Notes: generated by a model from the sequence alone, not told the origin. DNA of 64,000 nucleotides from Bacteroides rodentium JCM 16496 (GCF_000614125.1 NZ_BAKJ01000001.1:124001-188000), one strand, 5' to 3'. Positions 10,612 through 21,468 are shown, numbered from the stretch's first letter. Made by a program: numbers and translations.

Positions 10612-12045
10612 TTACTTCATATCGTCGTCCGAGAAGATTTCGTTGGAAAGCTTGTTGAAAGTCTTTTCGAACCAGCTGGGGCCTTCTTTCTTTTTCTTCT
10701 TCTTTTCTTCCTTTTCGCGTAGCTCCCTTTCTTTGCGCTCACGCTCCTTGCGTTCTTTCTCTTCCTTCTCGCGCTGTGCCTTGGCGGCGCGTGCGGCGGC
10801 TTCCTGCTCTTTCAGCGCTTCGTCGTCCACGAATATGTCGACCGGTTTGGGAGGAACATTGGAGGCAGGCTGCTGCACCGGCTTCACTTCTTGCAGGCAG
10901 CAATTCTCGTTGCCGGCAGCCAGCAGGCCCAGCAGTGTGTTGTGCATGCCGTCCTTTTGGGGCTCGTCGCTGTGTGTGTGGACGGTGGTCTGTACGAACT
11001 TGGCGGTCTTTACCTTTTCAATCTTGCTCACTTTATGGAAGGCTTTCTCAAGATTCTTCAGATTGGCTCCTCCACCGGTGAATACAACACCGGAGAAAAG
11101 TTTGTCCTCGTAGCCGGAAAGTTGCAACTGGTTCCATACGTTGGCAAGAATTTCTTCTGCACGTGCTCCGATAATATTGTTCAGCAGGGCCAGTTCGAAG
11201 GTACGACCGTCTTCCGACGTGCATACGGCAGGGGTCTCGGCGTCTTCTTCCTCCTCGTAGAGGGCATCACCGTATTGCAGTTTCAGCTTCTCGGCATCTT
11301 CCTCTTCCATTTGCAGGGAAGTGATGTCGTGGGTAATGTTGTTTCCACCCAGCGGCAGTACGCTGAGGTAGCGTAGGATATTGTTCTTATAGACCAGCAC
11401 GGTGGTGGTGTCGGCACCGAAGTCCACTAGTGCGCAGCCCGAACGCATCTCGTTTTCGGTCAGCACGGCTTTGGCCAACGCAGTGGGAGCCACGAGCAGG
11501 TCGTCGGCAATTTCCACTTTGGCTTGTTCGAAGCTGTGTTCAAGGTTCTTCTTCAGCGAGGCGCGCGCCACGATGTTGAGGAACTGTCCGGTGATGTGTC
11601 TTCCGGCAACTCCTACGGGCTCCACATGCAGCGTGTTGTCTATCTTGTATTCTTGCGGGGCTACATCCAGCACGCTCATGTCTACCAGGGGTACATCACG
11701 GTTCTCGTCGCAAATCTCGTCTACCAGTTCTTGCGAAATGATGCTCTCTTCCTCCAGCGTACGGCTTACCGCATTCCTCACCGTGCGCAATGATTGTCCG
11801 CCGATGCCTACATATACTTTGGCGATGGAGTTGTTCAGCTGGCCTTCCAGCTTGTTGATGATGGAAGTCAGCGCTTGTGCGGCCTTGTCAATGTTGTAGA
11901 TGGCCCCTTTGTGTATAAATGGGGATGCATCTTCGCGTGCATAAGCCAACACCTGGATACTTCCGTCACTGTTCTTCTTTCCTGCGATACCGGAAATCTT
12001 GGAAGAACTCAACTCGATAGCGGCGATGAAATCTGTTGTTGCCAT
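10612..12045 (-). CDS. ftsA: Cell division protein FtsA
   Basis: A 477-residue actin-like protein that anchors FtsZ to the membrane. It has the actin-type phosphate-1 region near the N-terminus (IAAIELSSSKISGIAG), the SHS2/1C domain after it, 'LVDFGADTTTVLVYKN' (phosphate-2) and 'VFTGGGANLKNLEKAF' (adenosine motif). The tail holds a run of about 50 Lys/Glu/Arg residues and then an amphipathic end, PSWFEKTFNKLSNEIF, likely the membrane-targeting helix. The upstream gap carries AT-rich inverted repeats. Confidence 0.95.
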   Translation of the reverse strand: MATTDFIAAIELSSSKISGIAGKKNSDGSIQVLAYAREDASPFIHKGAIYNIDKAAQALTSIINKLEGQLNNSIAKVYVGIGGQSLRTVRNAVSRTLEEESIISQELVDEICDENRDVPLVDMSVLDVAPQEYKIDNTLHVEPVGVAGRHITGQFLNIVARASLKKNLEHSFEQAKVEIADDLLVAPTALAKAVLTENEMRSGCALVDFGADTTTVLVYKNNILRYLSVLPLGGNNITHDITSLQMEEEDAEKLKLQYGDALYEEEEDAETPAVCTSEDGRTFELALLNNIIGARAEEILANVWNQLQLSGYEDKLFSGVVFTGGGANLKNLEKAFHKVSKIEKVKTAKFVQTTVHTHSDEPQKDGMHNTLLGLLAAGNENCCLQEVKPVQQPASNVPPKPVDIFVDDEALKEQEAAARAAKAQREKEEKERKERERKERELREKEEKKKKKKEGPSWFEKTFNKLSNEIFSDDDMK

Positions 12046-12054
12046 ATCTATTTA

Positions 12055-12170
12055 TTTACTATTTTACTATTTACAATTTACTATTTGCTGCGCTTTGATA
12101 AAGAAGGACTATTTGACTATTGTAGCAAGACTATTCAATCGTAAATAGTAAATAGTCAAATAGTAAATCC
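12055..12170. repeat. AT-rich inverted repeats between ftsQ and ftsA
   Basis: The left side holds repeated TTTACTATTT words and the right side repeated AAATAGTAAATAGTC words, so the two sides pair as an imperfect hairpin around a core of about 45 bases. Similar word repeats occur upstream of dgt/dut (30761-30959) and prfB (about 52853-52885). Confidence 0.65.
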
Positions 12171-12172
12171 CC

Positions 12173-12909
12173 TTATTCTCTCTTTGTGCAGATGATTTGA
12201 TTATCAAATTCAACGCTGATGCGGGAGTATTTGTTCCAACCCACCTGGTTCAATCCTCTTTCGTAGAATGCCTTTACACGTTTCAGCTTCTTCTCGAATC
12301 CGGCAATCTTGCTAAATAGATAAGGTGGTCGCCGACGCGGGGCACTAACTCGATGTTCTTGCCGGGCAATACATGAATTTGCTCTATCTGTGCATTCCAG
12401 AAAGAATTCTTCTGCAAAAATACACCAAACTTATATAAATCCCTCATGGCAAACGACTTTTCTACATTTCCGGTCACAACGGCGAGGTGTGCAACGCACT
12501 TTGCATCGGGAGGCATCACGGTGCCTTTGTTGTCCAGATAGTAGTTTTCGCCGTTGGCGCTCATCACGCGCAGGATGGGGATGCGCTGGGTCACTTCGAT
12601 GCAGAGCTTGCCGCTCGGGGTCTTGTAGCACTCCACCCGGTCGATGAGGGGATGCTTGGCAAGTTCGCGCTCCAAGGTCTTGGTGCGCACGCGTTCCAGG
12701 TCTTTCCCAATGGGGCTGATGCCTTTCTTTTCCAGCAGGGTAGCTACTTCCTTCTTCGTGATGAAGCCGGCATATACCGTGTCTTTTATCACCAACTCCA
12801 TGTCTTGGCACACCTGCGAGGCGGGCTTGCGGTTGAAAGCAGTGACAGCCACTACCAGGTAGGCAATGACAAGCAACAGAACGATAGAAAGTAGAATCCT
12901 TTTAATCAT
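12173..12909 (-). CDS. ftsQ: Cell division protein FtsQ (frame break near 12312)
   Basis: A bitopic inner-membrane divisome protein. The start at 12909 gives MIKRILLSIVLLLVIAYLVV, a short cytoplasmic end and one membrane helix. A POTRA-like region follows (ITKKEVATLLEKKGISPIG) and then the FtsQ beta domain. As given, the frame breaks after HLIYLA; TTTAGCAAG with one more G (TTTAGGCAAG) restores GKIAGFEKKLKRVKAFYERG and runs to a TAA at 12173. The corrected length is about 245 residues. Its start overlaps the end of murC by 8 bases, which implies coupled translation. Confidence 0.88.
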
Positions 12910-14284
12910 GATATTTTTCTGATAATAGTTGGGTGATTTGGGGCGCATAGTTGTCCAGGTCACCGGCTCCCAGCACTACCAATACTTCGGTGTGCTTCTG
13001 GGCGAGGAGGCTGAGGACGTCTTCTTTCCTACAGATGCATTTCTCGATGCCGGGGCGGAGGTTGTCATAAATCAGCTGGCTCGTCACGCCGGGAATCGGT
13101 TGCTCGCGGGCAGGGTATATCTCTGTCAGAATCACCTCGTCGGACAGGGAAAGGCTGTCTGCAAAATCACGGTAGAAGTCGCGGGTGCGGGTGTACAAGT
13201 GGGGCTGGAAGATGACGGTTATCTTCTTGTCTTGGTACAGCTCGCGGACGGACTTCACGCTTTGGGCTATTTCGGCAGGGTGGTGGGCGTAGTCGCTGAG
13301 GAATACAGTCCGGTCATTCTTCAGCTTGAAGTCGAAACGGCGGTCCACTCCGCGGAAGCTTGCCATGCCTTGCTTGATTTCCTCGTCGGTGGCACCGCTG
13401 AGATGGGCGAGTGCCATGGCGGCAACACCATTCTCGATGTTGATGCTGACGGGAACACCCAACTGAATATCGTTGATGCGGGTATCCGGTGCCACGAAGT
13501 CGATGAAGATTTCACCGTTTCCGATACGGATATTCTCGGCATGGAAGTCGCCTTCATGGCGCGAGTAGGTATACGTGGTTACCCCCGGCTGTACGTCGGG
13601 TTGCATCTCCAGTCCTTTGTGCAGAATCAGGCGCCGCCCGGCTGGATAAGCGTGGTGTAGTGGCGGAAGCTTTCGAGATAGGCTTCTTTGGTACCGTATA
13701 TATCCAGGTGGTCGGGGTCGGTGGCGGTAATGACGCTCATCCAGGGCGATAGCCAGTGGAAGGAGCGGTCGAACTCATCCGCTTCGATAACGGTATAAGG
13801 GCTGGTGGCAGAAAGCAACAGATTCGTCCCGTAATTTTTCGAAATACCTCCGAGGAAGGCGGTGCAGCCACGTGTGACTGGTACAGCAGGTGGGCAGCCA
13901 TGGTGCTGGTGGTAGTCTTACCATGCGTGCCTGCCACGCACAGACCTTTGCTGCTGCGGGTGATGATGCCTAATACTTGGGAGCGCTTATGTATGTCGAA
14001 ACCGTTTTCACGGAAATAGGTCAGTTCTGCATGCTCTTGCGGCACGGCGGGGGTATAGACCACGAGCGTGCTTGCCTTGTCTTTGCACGCCTCCGGAATA
14101 AGGTTGATATCCTCTTCGTAGTGTATCTGTGCTCCTTCCGTAATCAGACGTTCTGTCAGTTCGCTCGGCGTACGGTCGTAGCCGCTACTGTCTTTCCTTT
14201 AGAGAGGAAATAACGTATCAGCGCACTCATGCCGATACCGCCGGCGCCGATGAAGTAAACGGAGCGGATGGCTTCAAGCCCCAC
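12902..14284 (-). CDS. murC: UDP-N-acetylmuramate-L-alanine ligase (three frame breaks)
   Basis: A cytoplasmic Mur ligase that adds L-alanine to UDP-MurNAc. Visible are the N-terminal nucleotide-binding VYFIGAGGIGMSALIRYF, the ATP-binding CVAGTHGKTTTSTMAAHLLY, VIEADEFDRSF, and the C-terminal FLSDYAHHPAEI. Three one-base losses break the frame, near 14182 (GCGGCTAC for GCGGGCTAC), 13868 (GTGGCTGC for GTGGGCTGC) and 13630 (GCGCCTG for GCGCCCTG). Each repair rejoins conserved sequence, giving about 461 residues. The only usable start in frame is a GTG at 14284, which lies inside the GC-rich repeat arm. I read the breaks as sequencing errors because the gene is essential. Confidence 0.9.
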
Positions 14285-14434
14285 CCCCTGCCTCCCCGTA
14301 GGAGGGGAGATAAGTTACTATTGCTTATATGTTTATCCATATTCAAATCTTTTCTTCAAACACTTCTTATACAAGAATGATAGCAGTACTATCTATTCTC
14401 CCCTCTACGGGGGAGGGGCAGGGGGAGAGGCTTT
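14276..14434. repeat. MITE-like element B at the murG-murC junction
   Basis: The left arm (14276-14309: CCCCACCCCCTGCCTCCCC, then GTAGGAGGGG) and right arm (14398-14434: CTCCCCTCTACGGGGGAGG, then GGCAGGGGGAGAGGCTT) are inverted copies around an AT-rich core of about 88 bases. Its left arm supplies the GTG start and the purine-rich leader of murC. Its right arm encodes part of the C-terminal tail of MurG. Confidence 0.8.
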
Positions 14435-15547
14435 TCAATACCTCCTTCGCAATAATTGTCGCCGAGTCCGGCAACGCCAGCTTGGAGATATTCTTGCTTA
14501 AGTCTTGCAGCTTCTCGGGGTTAGCGATTGTCTCCAACGCCACCGGCAGCAGCTTCTCTTTCGCTTCCACATCCTTCACATAGATAGCTGCACCCTTATC
14601 CACCAGCGCCAGCGCATTTTTGGTCTGGTGGTCCTCTGCCACATTGGGTGAGGGAACCAGGATGACCGGCTTGTGCAGCAGACAGAACTCGGAGATGGAA
14701 CCGGCTCCTGCACGCGAAATCACAAGGTCGGCAGCTGCGTATGCGTTTGCCATATCCTTAATGAAGTCCGTCACGTACAGATTGGGGATGGCACTAATGC
14801 GCGGGTTGCGTACGGCTTCTCCCGTTGTATTTGTAATAGCCTCTCTGACCTGGTCAATGTATATCTTCCCCGTCTGCCAGATGAATTGCACATCGGGATT
14901 GGCACGAATGACATCCAGTCCGGCACTCAATGTCTGGTTGATGGTGCGGGCTCCGAGCTGCCGCCCAATATCAGTATGGTTTTCTTCTCCGGGTTCAGTC
15001 CGAAGTACTTTACGGCATCTTCGTGCAGGATGGAATGTCCGAGCAGGTTCTGGCGCACCGGATTACCGGTCATGATTATCTTTTCTGCCGGAAAGAATTT
15101 TTCCATACCTTCGTAGGCCACGCAAATCTTGCATGCCTTCTGTGCCAGCAGCTTGTTGGTGACACCGGCGTAGGAATTCTGTTCTTGTATCAGTGTGGGA
15201 ATACCCATCATGCCCGCCATTTTCAGCGTAGGACCACTGGCATAGCCACCTACACCGACGGCCACTTGCGGACGGAACTCCTTGATAATGCTCCGTGCTT
15301 TCCACTGGCTCCGTATCAGTTTCAGCAGTACGGAAAAGTTCTTCCACAGATGTTTACGGTCGAATCCGGCAACGGGTAAGCCTATAATCCGGTAACCGGC
15401 ATCGGGAACACGCTGCATTTCCATTCTTCCTTCAGCACCTACGAAGAGAATCTCTGCGTCGGGACACAACTCTTTTATGGCGTTAGCGATGGAGATGGCC
15501 GGAAAGATATGTCCTCCGGTACCGCCGCCGCTGATGATAAGCCTCAC
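14367..15547 (-). CDS. murG: UDP-GlcNAc:lipid I transferase (frame break near 14957)
   Basis: Peripheral inner-membrane glycosyltransferase that makes lipid II. The N-terminal ISGGGTGGHIFPAISIANAI is the family signature, and the C-terminal domain has 'VISRAGAGSISEFCLLHKP'. The frame breaks in the linker: GGCAGCTCGGAGCC needs one C (GGCAGCCTCGGAGCC) to read GGSLGARTINQTLSAGLDVI. The corrected length is about 393 residues. It starts with GTG at 15547 inside repeat element C and ends in a tail (SLSPCPSPVEGR...) translated from element B, so both boundaries are repeat-derived. Confidence 0.9.
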
Positions 15548-15748
15548 CCCCTGCCCCTCCCCCGTAGAGGGGGGTAGGGTTACTTATGCTTGTATAATTG
15601 CTTACATCTTTGCTCATATTCTTGTTCTTCTTTATTTCCTATTTCTTCTTGTTTTCCTTTTTCTCCTTTGTTTTTGTATTATTGGTATCCTCTCCATTAC
15701 TCAATCATTCTTTCCTCCCCTCCCTGCGGGAGAGAGGCTGGAGAGGCC
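15540..15748. repeat. MITE-like element C at the ftsW-murG junction
   Basis: The left arm (15540-15581: GCCTCACCCCCTGCCCCTCC, then CCCGTAGAGGGGGG) faces an inverted, more diverged right arm (15715-15748: CTCCCCTCCCTGCGGGAG, then AGAGGCTGGAGAGG). Between them are about 135 T-rich bases with no convincing gene. The left arm gives murG its AGGGGCAGGGGGTG leader and GTG start. Confidence 0.75.
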
Positions 15749-15749
15749 G

Positions 15750-17073
15750 TTATTCAAACTCCGCATCACTGTTCAGTACCTTTGCTGTCGGCTCGGCGGC
15801 TGTTTGTGCCTCGCTGTCGACCTGTTGTTCCGGGGTCTCGACATTTCCGGCATCTACCAGCATCGGCACTTGCGCATCATGCATCCGCTGTTCCTCCAGC
15901 TTGGCTGTATAGCGGCTGACACTCAGTATCATGCCGATGTATATGCAGTTGATAATGGTGGAGGTTCCTCCGCGGCTGATAAGCGGTAGGGGCTGTCCCG
16001 TAACGGGTGCCAGACCAACAGCCACCATCATATTGAACATGGCTTGTGTCACCAGTAGCAAGGCAATACCTATGACAAGGAAAGCAGGGAAGGTACGGTT
16101 GCATTTTTTGGCGATGCGCCCCACCCTTATCAGCAGGATAATGTAGAGCAATACTACGATGGCAGCTGGAAGTAACCCTAATTCTTCCACAATGATGGCG
16201 AAGATAAAGTCGGAGTAAGCTTGGCTCAGGAAGTCCCGTTGTACGGAGTTTCCCGGTCCCTTACCTAAAATGTGGCTGGTCGCCATGGCGATGCGTGCGT
16301 GTCCCACTTGTGCATCGCGGTCAATGTCGAACTTGGCGGCAGGCACCTCTTCGGAGCTGACAAATTTTTCGATGCGTGTGCGCCAAGTGTCGAAACGGTG
16401 CAGGAAACGGCTGTCCACGTCCTTGGTCAGTTCCAGGAAAAGCACGCCTGCCACGGCGATACCCAACAAGGTACTTGTCAGTATCACCATCTTCTTGGCA
16501 GCAATGCGACCGATGAACATCATCAGGTACACCACTCCGAAGAGTAGCGCTGCCGTGGAGAAGTTTTCCGGGAAGATGAGCAGGCAGAACAAGCCGGTAA
16601 TCCCCATAATGTACTTGAAGGCTTTGGGGTTTGCTCCCTCTTCGGTTTGTCCCCTCGAAAGGTTGTAGGCGGTGGCTATCATTACGGTCATCTTGGCAAA
16701 TTCAGATGGCTGAAACTGTATGCCAAGCAGCTTTATCCATCGTCCTGCATCGTTGGTCTTTTCGATAACCAGCACTCCGGCTATGTTGAGGTCATTGCAC
16801 ACCAACAACATGATTAGGAAGATGAGTGTAGGTATGAACAGCAAGTAAGGAATGCCTTGAAACCATTTGTAGGGGATGTTGTGGAACAACACCACGAACA
16901 AGGAGCCTATCATTAGGAAGATGGTGTGGCGCGTGATGGCCCCAGTGGTTGCCGCTCTGATAGACCAGCGTGCTCGATGCGCTGAACACCTCCACTATGG
17001 AGATGAGGCAAAGGAAGAGGAATATCATCCAGATTACTTTATCCCCTTTGAATATGCTCTTTAATAAATCCAA
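15750..17073 (-). CDS. ftsW: Lipid II polymerase / divisome protein FtsW (frame break near 16938)
   Basis: A SEDS-family polytopic inner-membrane peptidoglycan glycosyltransferase. It begins MDLLKSIFKGDKVIWMIFLF and has about ten hydrophobic segments. The SEDS C-terminal motif 'TGQPLPLISRGGTSTIINC' is present. The frame breaks after SGNHWG: TGGGGCCATCAC lacks two bases, most simply TGGGGCCCCATCAC, giving HWGPITRHTIFLMIGSLFVV. The corrected length is about 441 residues. The C-terminal tail is Glu/Ala rich and ends next to element C. Confidence 0.92.
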
Positions 17074-17134
17074 TGCTTCGCAAATTAAAAATTAATAATT
17101 AAAAAATGAAAGGCGGATGCCATCCGTGCTTTTA

Positions 17135-18469
17135 TTATAAGGCTCTGACACATGCTTTGAACTGCTCGCCGCGGTCCTCATAGCTCTTGAAGAGGTCGAA
17201 GGAGGCACAGCAAGGGCTGAGCAATACGGTTTCACCTTTCTTTGCCAGTTTGAAGGCTGCTTCTACGGCATCCTTCATGCCGGTCTGAACATCGGCTACG
17301 GGCAATTCCAGGCGGTCGAAGAAGTCGTGCAGCTTTTCGTTGTGCAATCCCAAATATACCAGGGCAGAGCACTTTTCGCGTACAAGGTCTTCGATTTCCG
17401 TATAATCATTCCCTTTGTCCTTACCACCGAGGATAAGTACGGTTTTGCCGGTCATGCTTTGCAGGGCATACCAGCAGGAGTTTACGTTCGTTGCCTTGGA
17501 ATCGTTGATGAAGTTCACGCCGCGTACGGTGGCTACTTTCTCCAACCGGTGTTCCACTCCCTTGAAGTCGGACAAGGCTTTGCGGATATATTCTTTCCGG
17601 ATGCCGGCCAAATTGGCCGAGATGCCGGCGGCTAACGAATTGTATAGGTTGTGTGTACCGTGCAACGCCAGCTCCTCTTGCTCCATATTGAAGGCTATCG
17701 GTTCGTTGATTTCCACTTCACCGTCTTCCACGTATGCGATGGCCCCGTCTTCCTTGACGGCAGCGAACGGATAGAGATGGGCGCGCAGGCCATGCTTGTC
17801 CAGCTCGCGCTTGATGATGGGGTCGTCATTCCAGAAGATAAAAGCGTCTTCCGGTGTCTGGTTTTGGGTGATGCGGAATTTGGCGTCCACATATTTCTGC
17901 ATACAGTGGTCGTAGCGGTCCAAGTGGTCCGGAGTGATGTTCATCAGTACGGCAATGTTGGCACGGAAGTTATACATATTGTCCAGTTGGAAGGAACTCA
18001 GCTCAATGACGTAGTAATCATGCTGCTCCGTGGCTACCTGCAAGGCCAGGCTGTTGCCGATGTTGCCGGCGAGGCCGACGTTCAGTCCTGCACTCTTGAA
18101 GATGTGATAAATGAGCGAGGTGGTTGTCGTCTTTCCGTTCGAACCGGTGATACAGACCATCTTTGCGTCAGTGTACCGTCCCGCAAACTCTATCTCAGAG
18201 ATGATGGGCGTACCTTTTTCCTTTAATTTCATGATGAGCGGAGCGTCGTTGGGGATACCGGGGCTTTTCACCACTTCGTCAGCATTCAGAATCAGCTCTT
18301 CTGTGTGGTGTCCCTCTTCCCAGGCAATGCCGTACTTATCCAGCAGTTCCTTGTATTTGTCTTTAATGGCGGACATGTCGGAGACGAACGTGTCGAAACC
18401 TTTCACTTTGGCCAGTACGGCAGCGCCTGCGCCGCTTTCGCCAGCTCCTAATACTACAATTCTACTCAT
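17135..18469 (-). CDS. murD: UDP-N-acetylmuramoylalanine-D-glutamate ligase
   Basis: A cytoplasmic Mur ligase that adds D-glutamate. It starts MSRIVVLGAGESGAGAAVLA. An upstream in-frame ATG at 18481 would add four residues. The ATP site CITGSNGKTTTTSLIYHIFK, 'ITPDHLDRYDHCMQKY' and FINDSKATNVNS are intact, as is 'LSPCCASFDLFKSYEDRGEQ' at the C-terminus. About 444 residues, normal for the family, with no frame break. AT-rich repeats flank it on both sides. Confidence 0.96.
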   Translation of the reverse strand: MSRIVVLGAGESGAGAAVLAKVKGFDTFVSDMSAIKDKYKELLDKYGIAWEEGHHTEELILNADEVVKSPGIPNDAPLIMKLKEKGTPIISEIEFAGRYTDAKMVCITGSNGKTTTTSLIYHIFKSAGLNVGLAGNIGNSLALQVATEQHDYYVIELSSFQLDNMYNFRANIAVLMNITPDHLDRYDHCMQKYVDAKFRITQNQTPEDAFIFWNDDPIIKRELDKHGLRAHLYPFAAVKEDGAIAYVEDGEVEINEPIAFNMEQEELALHGTHNLYNSLAAGISANLAGIRKEYIRKALSDFKGVEHRLEKVATVRGVNFINDSKATNVNSCWYALQSMTGKTVLILGGKDKGNDYTEIEDLVREKCSALVYLGLHNEKLHDFFDRLELPVADVQTGMKDAVEAAFKLAKKGETVLLSPCCASFDLFKSYEDRGEQFKACVRAL

Positions 18470-18482
18470 ATATTTATTCAAA

Positions 18483-18584
18483 ATTAAAGAATGAAAGAGT
18501 TAAAGAATGAAGGCTGTGGCATGGCTTTTCTCAGTCTTCCGGCTTGCCTTTAATTCTTTAATTATTAATTCTTTCATTTGCTTG
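18483..18584. repeat. AT-rich inverted repeat between mraY and murD
   Basis: AATTAAAGAATGAAAGAG... on the left (about 18483-18515) pairs imperfectly with ...TTTAATTCTTTAATTATTAA on the right (about 18548-18580). A GC-containing core of about 30 bases lies between them. Confidence 0.6.
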
Positions 18585-19852
18585 TCATCTAATCTTTAAT
18601 GTTATAATCGTTATCGCTGCCAGTACAATCGTCACAATCCAGAAGCGGATGGTGATTTTGGATTCGTGGAACAGCTTGTCCGGTTTGGTGAATACCACGC
18701 TGCATCCCGGCTCTATCAGACTCATGGAAGTGCGGAAGTGGTCGTGTATCGGCGTTCTTTTGAAGAGACGTTGTTTCACGCCTTTCCGCTTGCCTGCCTT
18801 GTAGTAGAGGCGTTGCAGGATGACCGAAAGGTTCTCCACCAGGAAGATACCGCAAAGGATGGGTATCAGCAGTTCCTTGTGAATAATGATGGCGTATACT
18901 GCGATGATTCCTCCAATGGTCAGGCTGCCCGTATCACCCATGAATATTTGGGCCGGATAGGCGTTGTACCACAAGAAGCCGATAAGTGCACCGATGAAGG
19001 CACAGATAAAGATTACCAGTCTTCCGAGCCGGGAATGTACATGATGTTCAGGTAGCCGGCATATTCAATGTGGCTCGATACGTAGGCGAGTATTCCCAAG
19101 GTCAGTCCGATAATGGCGGAGTTCCCTGCCGCCATTCCGTCCATTCCGTCATTCAGGTTGGCTCCGTTGCTGACGGCGGTAACTACGAAAATCGTGATAA
19201 TCACGAACAATATCCAACCTGCTGTCTGGGCATGTTCACCCATAAAGCCCACTAGGTCGGCGTAGTCGAAGTTATTGCTCTTGAAGAACGGGATGGTGGT
19301 CTGCGTTGCCTTGATTTCCTTGGCGGCATGCACCACTTCTATCTGTCCGTCCGGTTTCTCTATTTCTATGTTCTCGCGGATAACCACCTGAGGACTGAGG
19401 TAGAGAGTCAGTCCGACGATAAGTCCCAAGCCCACCTGACCGATGATTTTGAACTTACCGTGCAGGCCTTCCTTATCCTTCTTGAATATCTTGATGTAGT
19501 CGTCGGCAAAGCCCAGCGACCCCAGCCAGATTGTGGTAATCAGCATCAATATCATATAAATATTGCTCAATTTGCCCAGTAGCAGGCAAGGAATGAGTAT
19601 GGCAAAAATAATGATGACACCGCCCATGCTGGGTACTCCCACCTTGTTTACGCCGAACGGGTCGATGCTGGCATCACGTTGCGTTTCGGTAATCTGCTTG
19701 CGTTTCAGTAGATTGATGAACTTATCTCCCCAGATACTCGAAATGAGCAATGCCAGAATGATTGCCATCAACGAACGGAAGGATGTATAGCCGAACATGC
19801 CCGCACCGGGGAAGTCATATTTATCTAACCATTGAAATAAGTAGTATAGCAT
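18585..19852 (-). CDS. mraY: Phospho-MurNAc-pentapeptide transferase (frame break near 19020)
   Basis: A polytopic inner-membrane enzyme that makes lipid I from UDP-MurNAc-pentapeptide and undecaprenyl phosphate. Family motifs seen are '[13 protein letters not shown]', '[16 protein letters not shown]' (catalytic Asp pair), '[15 protein letters not shown]' and [14 protein letters not shown]. The frame breaks after MYIPGSE: GGAAGACTGG needs one A (GGAAGAACTGG) to give [20 protein letters not shown]. The corrected length is about 422 residues, usual for Bacteroidetes. Confidence 0.92.
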
Positions 19853-19862
19853 GATGTTAATT

Positions 19863-19984
19863 ATTTAATTGTTTAATGTGCTAATGTGCCAATATGCTAA
19901 TTGATAGTCTGGTATATCTGCTGGTAAAGGAATGAATATCCTATATGCCGCATGGCAATTAGCACATTGGCATATTAGCACATT
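19863..19984. repeat. Inverted repeat between mraY and murE with AATGTGCTAAT words
   Basis: The left arm AATGTGCTAATGTGCCAATA, then TGCTAATTG, pairs with a right arm CAATTAGCACATTGGCATAT, then TAGCACATT, over about 30 bases. The right arm overlaps the end of murE, so the last residues of MurE (IMC) and its stop codon are encoded by the repeat. Confidence 0.75.
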
Positions 19985-21423
19985 ATTTCATTTAATATCT
20001 CTTTATCGTCAAAATGGTGTTTCACGCCTTTAATCTCTTGATAATTCTCATGCCCCTTGCCTGCAACGAGAATCACGTCTCCCGGCTGTGCCAGCATGCA
20101 GGCTGTCTTGATGGCTTCGCGGCGGTCGGTGATGCTGATGGTTTTCTGCATGTCGTCTTTATCCAGCCCTGCCAGCATGTCGTTGATGATGTCCTGCGGC
20201 TCTTCAAAGCGCGGGTTATCAGAGGTGATGATGACCCGGTCGCTCAAGCGGGCGGATTCTTTGGCCATGATGGGACGCTTGCCTTTGTCGCGGTTGCCGC
20301 CGGCGCCCACAACGGTAATCACTTTCCCCTTTCCTTCCAGTACTCCGTGAATGGCGTTCAATACATTGACCAGGGCGTCTGGAGTATGCGCATAGTCCAC
20401 AATGGCGGTGTAGCCTTTCGGTGAACGGATGGCATCGAAGCGGCCGGTTACCGGATGCAGCGTGCTGAGGGCAACCAGTACATCCTCTTCTTTCTTGCCC
20501 AGCAATACGGCAGTACCGAATACCGCCAGCAGGTTGTAGGCATTGAACTTTCCGATGAAACGTACTGCCAGTTCGTGATTGTTGAAGTCGAGCAACATTC
20601 CCTCGAAATGAGACTCCAAGACTTTGCCTTTGAAGTCGCTAAGACTACGCAAAGAGTAGGTGTATACCTTCGAACGGGTATTCTGTGTCATCACAAGTCC
20701 GTTCTTGTCATCCAGGTTGGTCAGGCTGAAAGCTCCTTTCGGCAGTTCGTCGAAGAACTTTTTCTTGGCTTTGAGGTAATTTTCCACTGTTTTATGATAA
20801 TCCAGATGGTCGCGGGTCAGATTCGTGAAGATGCCGCCGGCAAACTTCAGACCGCTGATGCGCTTCTGGGCAATGGAGTGGGAACTGACTTCCATGAAGG
20901 CGTACTTGCAGCCGGAATCGGCCATTTCACCAAGCAGGCGGTTCAGGGTTATCGGGTCCGGGGTGGTGTGTTCGGTCGGTACGGGCTGGTCGTCGATGTA
21001 ATTGCATACAGTGGAAACCAGTCCGACCTTGTAGCCGAAGTAGCGGAAAGTATTATATAATAAGGTGGCAACGGTTGTTTTTCCGTTGGTTCCGGTCACG
21101 CCGATGAGTTCCATCTTGGATGTAGGGTCACCATAGAAGGTGGTGGCCACTTTCCCTACGGCATCTTCACTGTCTTTCACCTGAATGTAGGTGATGCCGG
21201 CCTTAAGCTCTTCCGGCAATTCTTCACACAATACTGCAACAGCCCCTTTATCGATGGCAGCCGGAATATAGGCATGCCCGTCGGTCTGCGTACCACGCAT
21301 GGCCATGAACAGATGTCCGGTTCCTATCAGGCGGGAATCTATATTCACCCCCGTTATCTCCATGCTTGTACTTCCGGCAATCTGCACCGGCTGTATCGTT
21401 TGCAACAAATCACTTAATCTCAT
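19975..21423 (-). CDS. murE: UDP-MurNAc-tripeptide synthetase
   Basis: A cytoplasmic Mur ligase that adds the third residue of the stem peptide. The ATP site is in [20 protein letters not shown] and the carbamylated-lysine region follows. The motif '[12 protein letters not shown]' contains DNPR, which in this family marks meso-diaminopimelate as substrate. The protein has 482 residues and no frame break. No murF follows it here, unlike in many dcw clusters. Confidence 0.95.
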   Translation of the reverse strand: MRLSDLLQTIQPVQIAGSTSMEITGVNIDSRLIGTGHLFMAMRGTQTDGHAYIPAAIDKGAVAVLCEELPEELKAGITYIQVKDSEDAVGKVATTFYGDPTSKMELIGVTGTNGKTTVATLLYNTFRYFGYKVGLVSTVCNYIDDQPVPTEHTTPDPITLNRLLGEMADSGCKYAFMEVSSHSIAQKRISGLKFAGGIFTNLTRDHLDYHKTVENYLKAKKKFFDELPKGAFSLTNLDDKNGLVMTQNTRSKVYTYSLRSLSDFKGKVLESHFEGMLLDFNNHELAVRFIGKFNAYNLLAVFGTAVLLGKKEEDVLVALSTLHPVTGRFDAIRSPKGYTAIVDYAHTPDALVNVLNAIHGVLEGKGKVITVVGAGGNRDKGKRPIMAKESARLSDRVIITSDNPRFEEPQDIINDMLAGLDKDDMQKTISITDRREAIKTACMLAQPGDVILVAGKGHENYQEIKGVKHHFDDKEILNEIMC

Positions 21424-21468
21424 ACCTTATTATATATAATGTATATCCAAATCTTGTTTATTCTCCTG

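Noticed and set aside
12902..14284. murC as a decayed pseudogene
   Set aside because: All three breaks are one-base losses in short G or C runs with full conservation on either side, which fits sequencing error better than decay of an essential gene.
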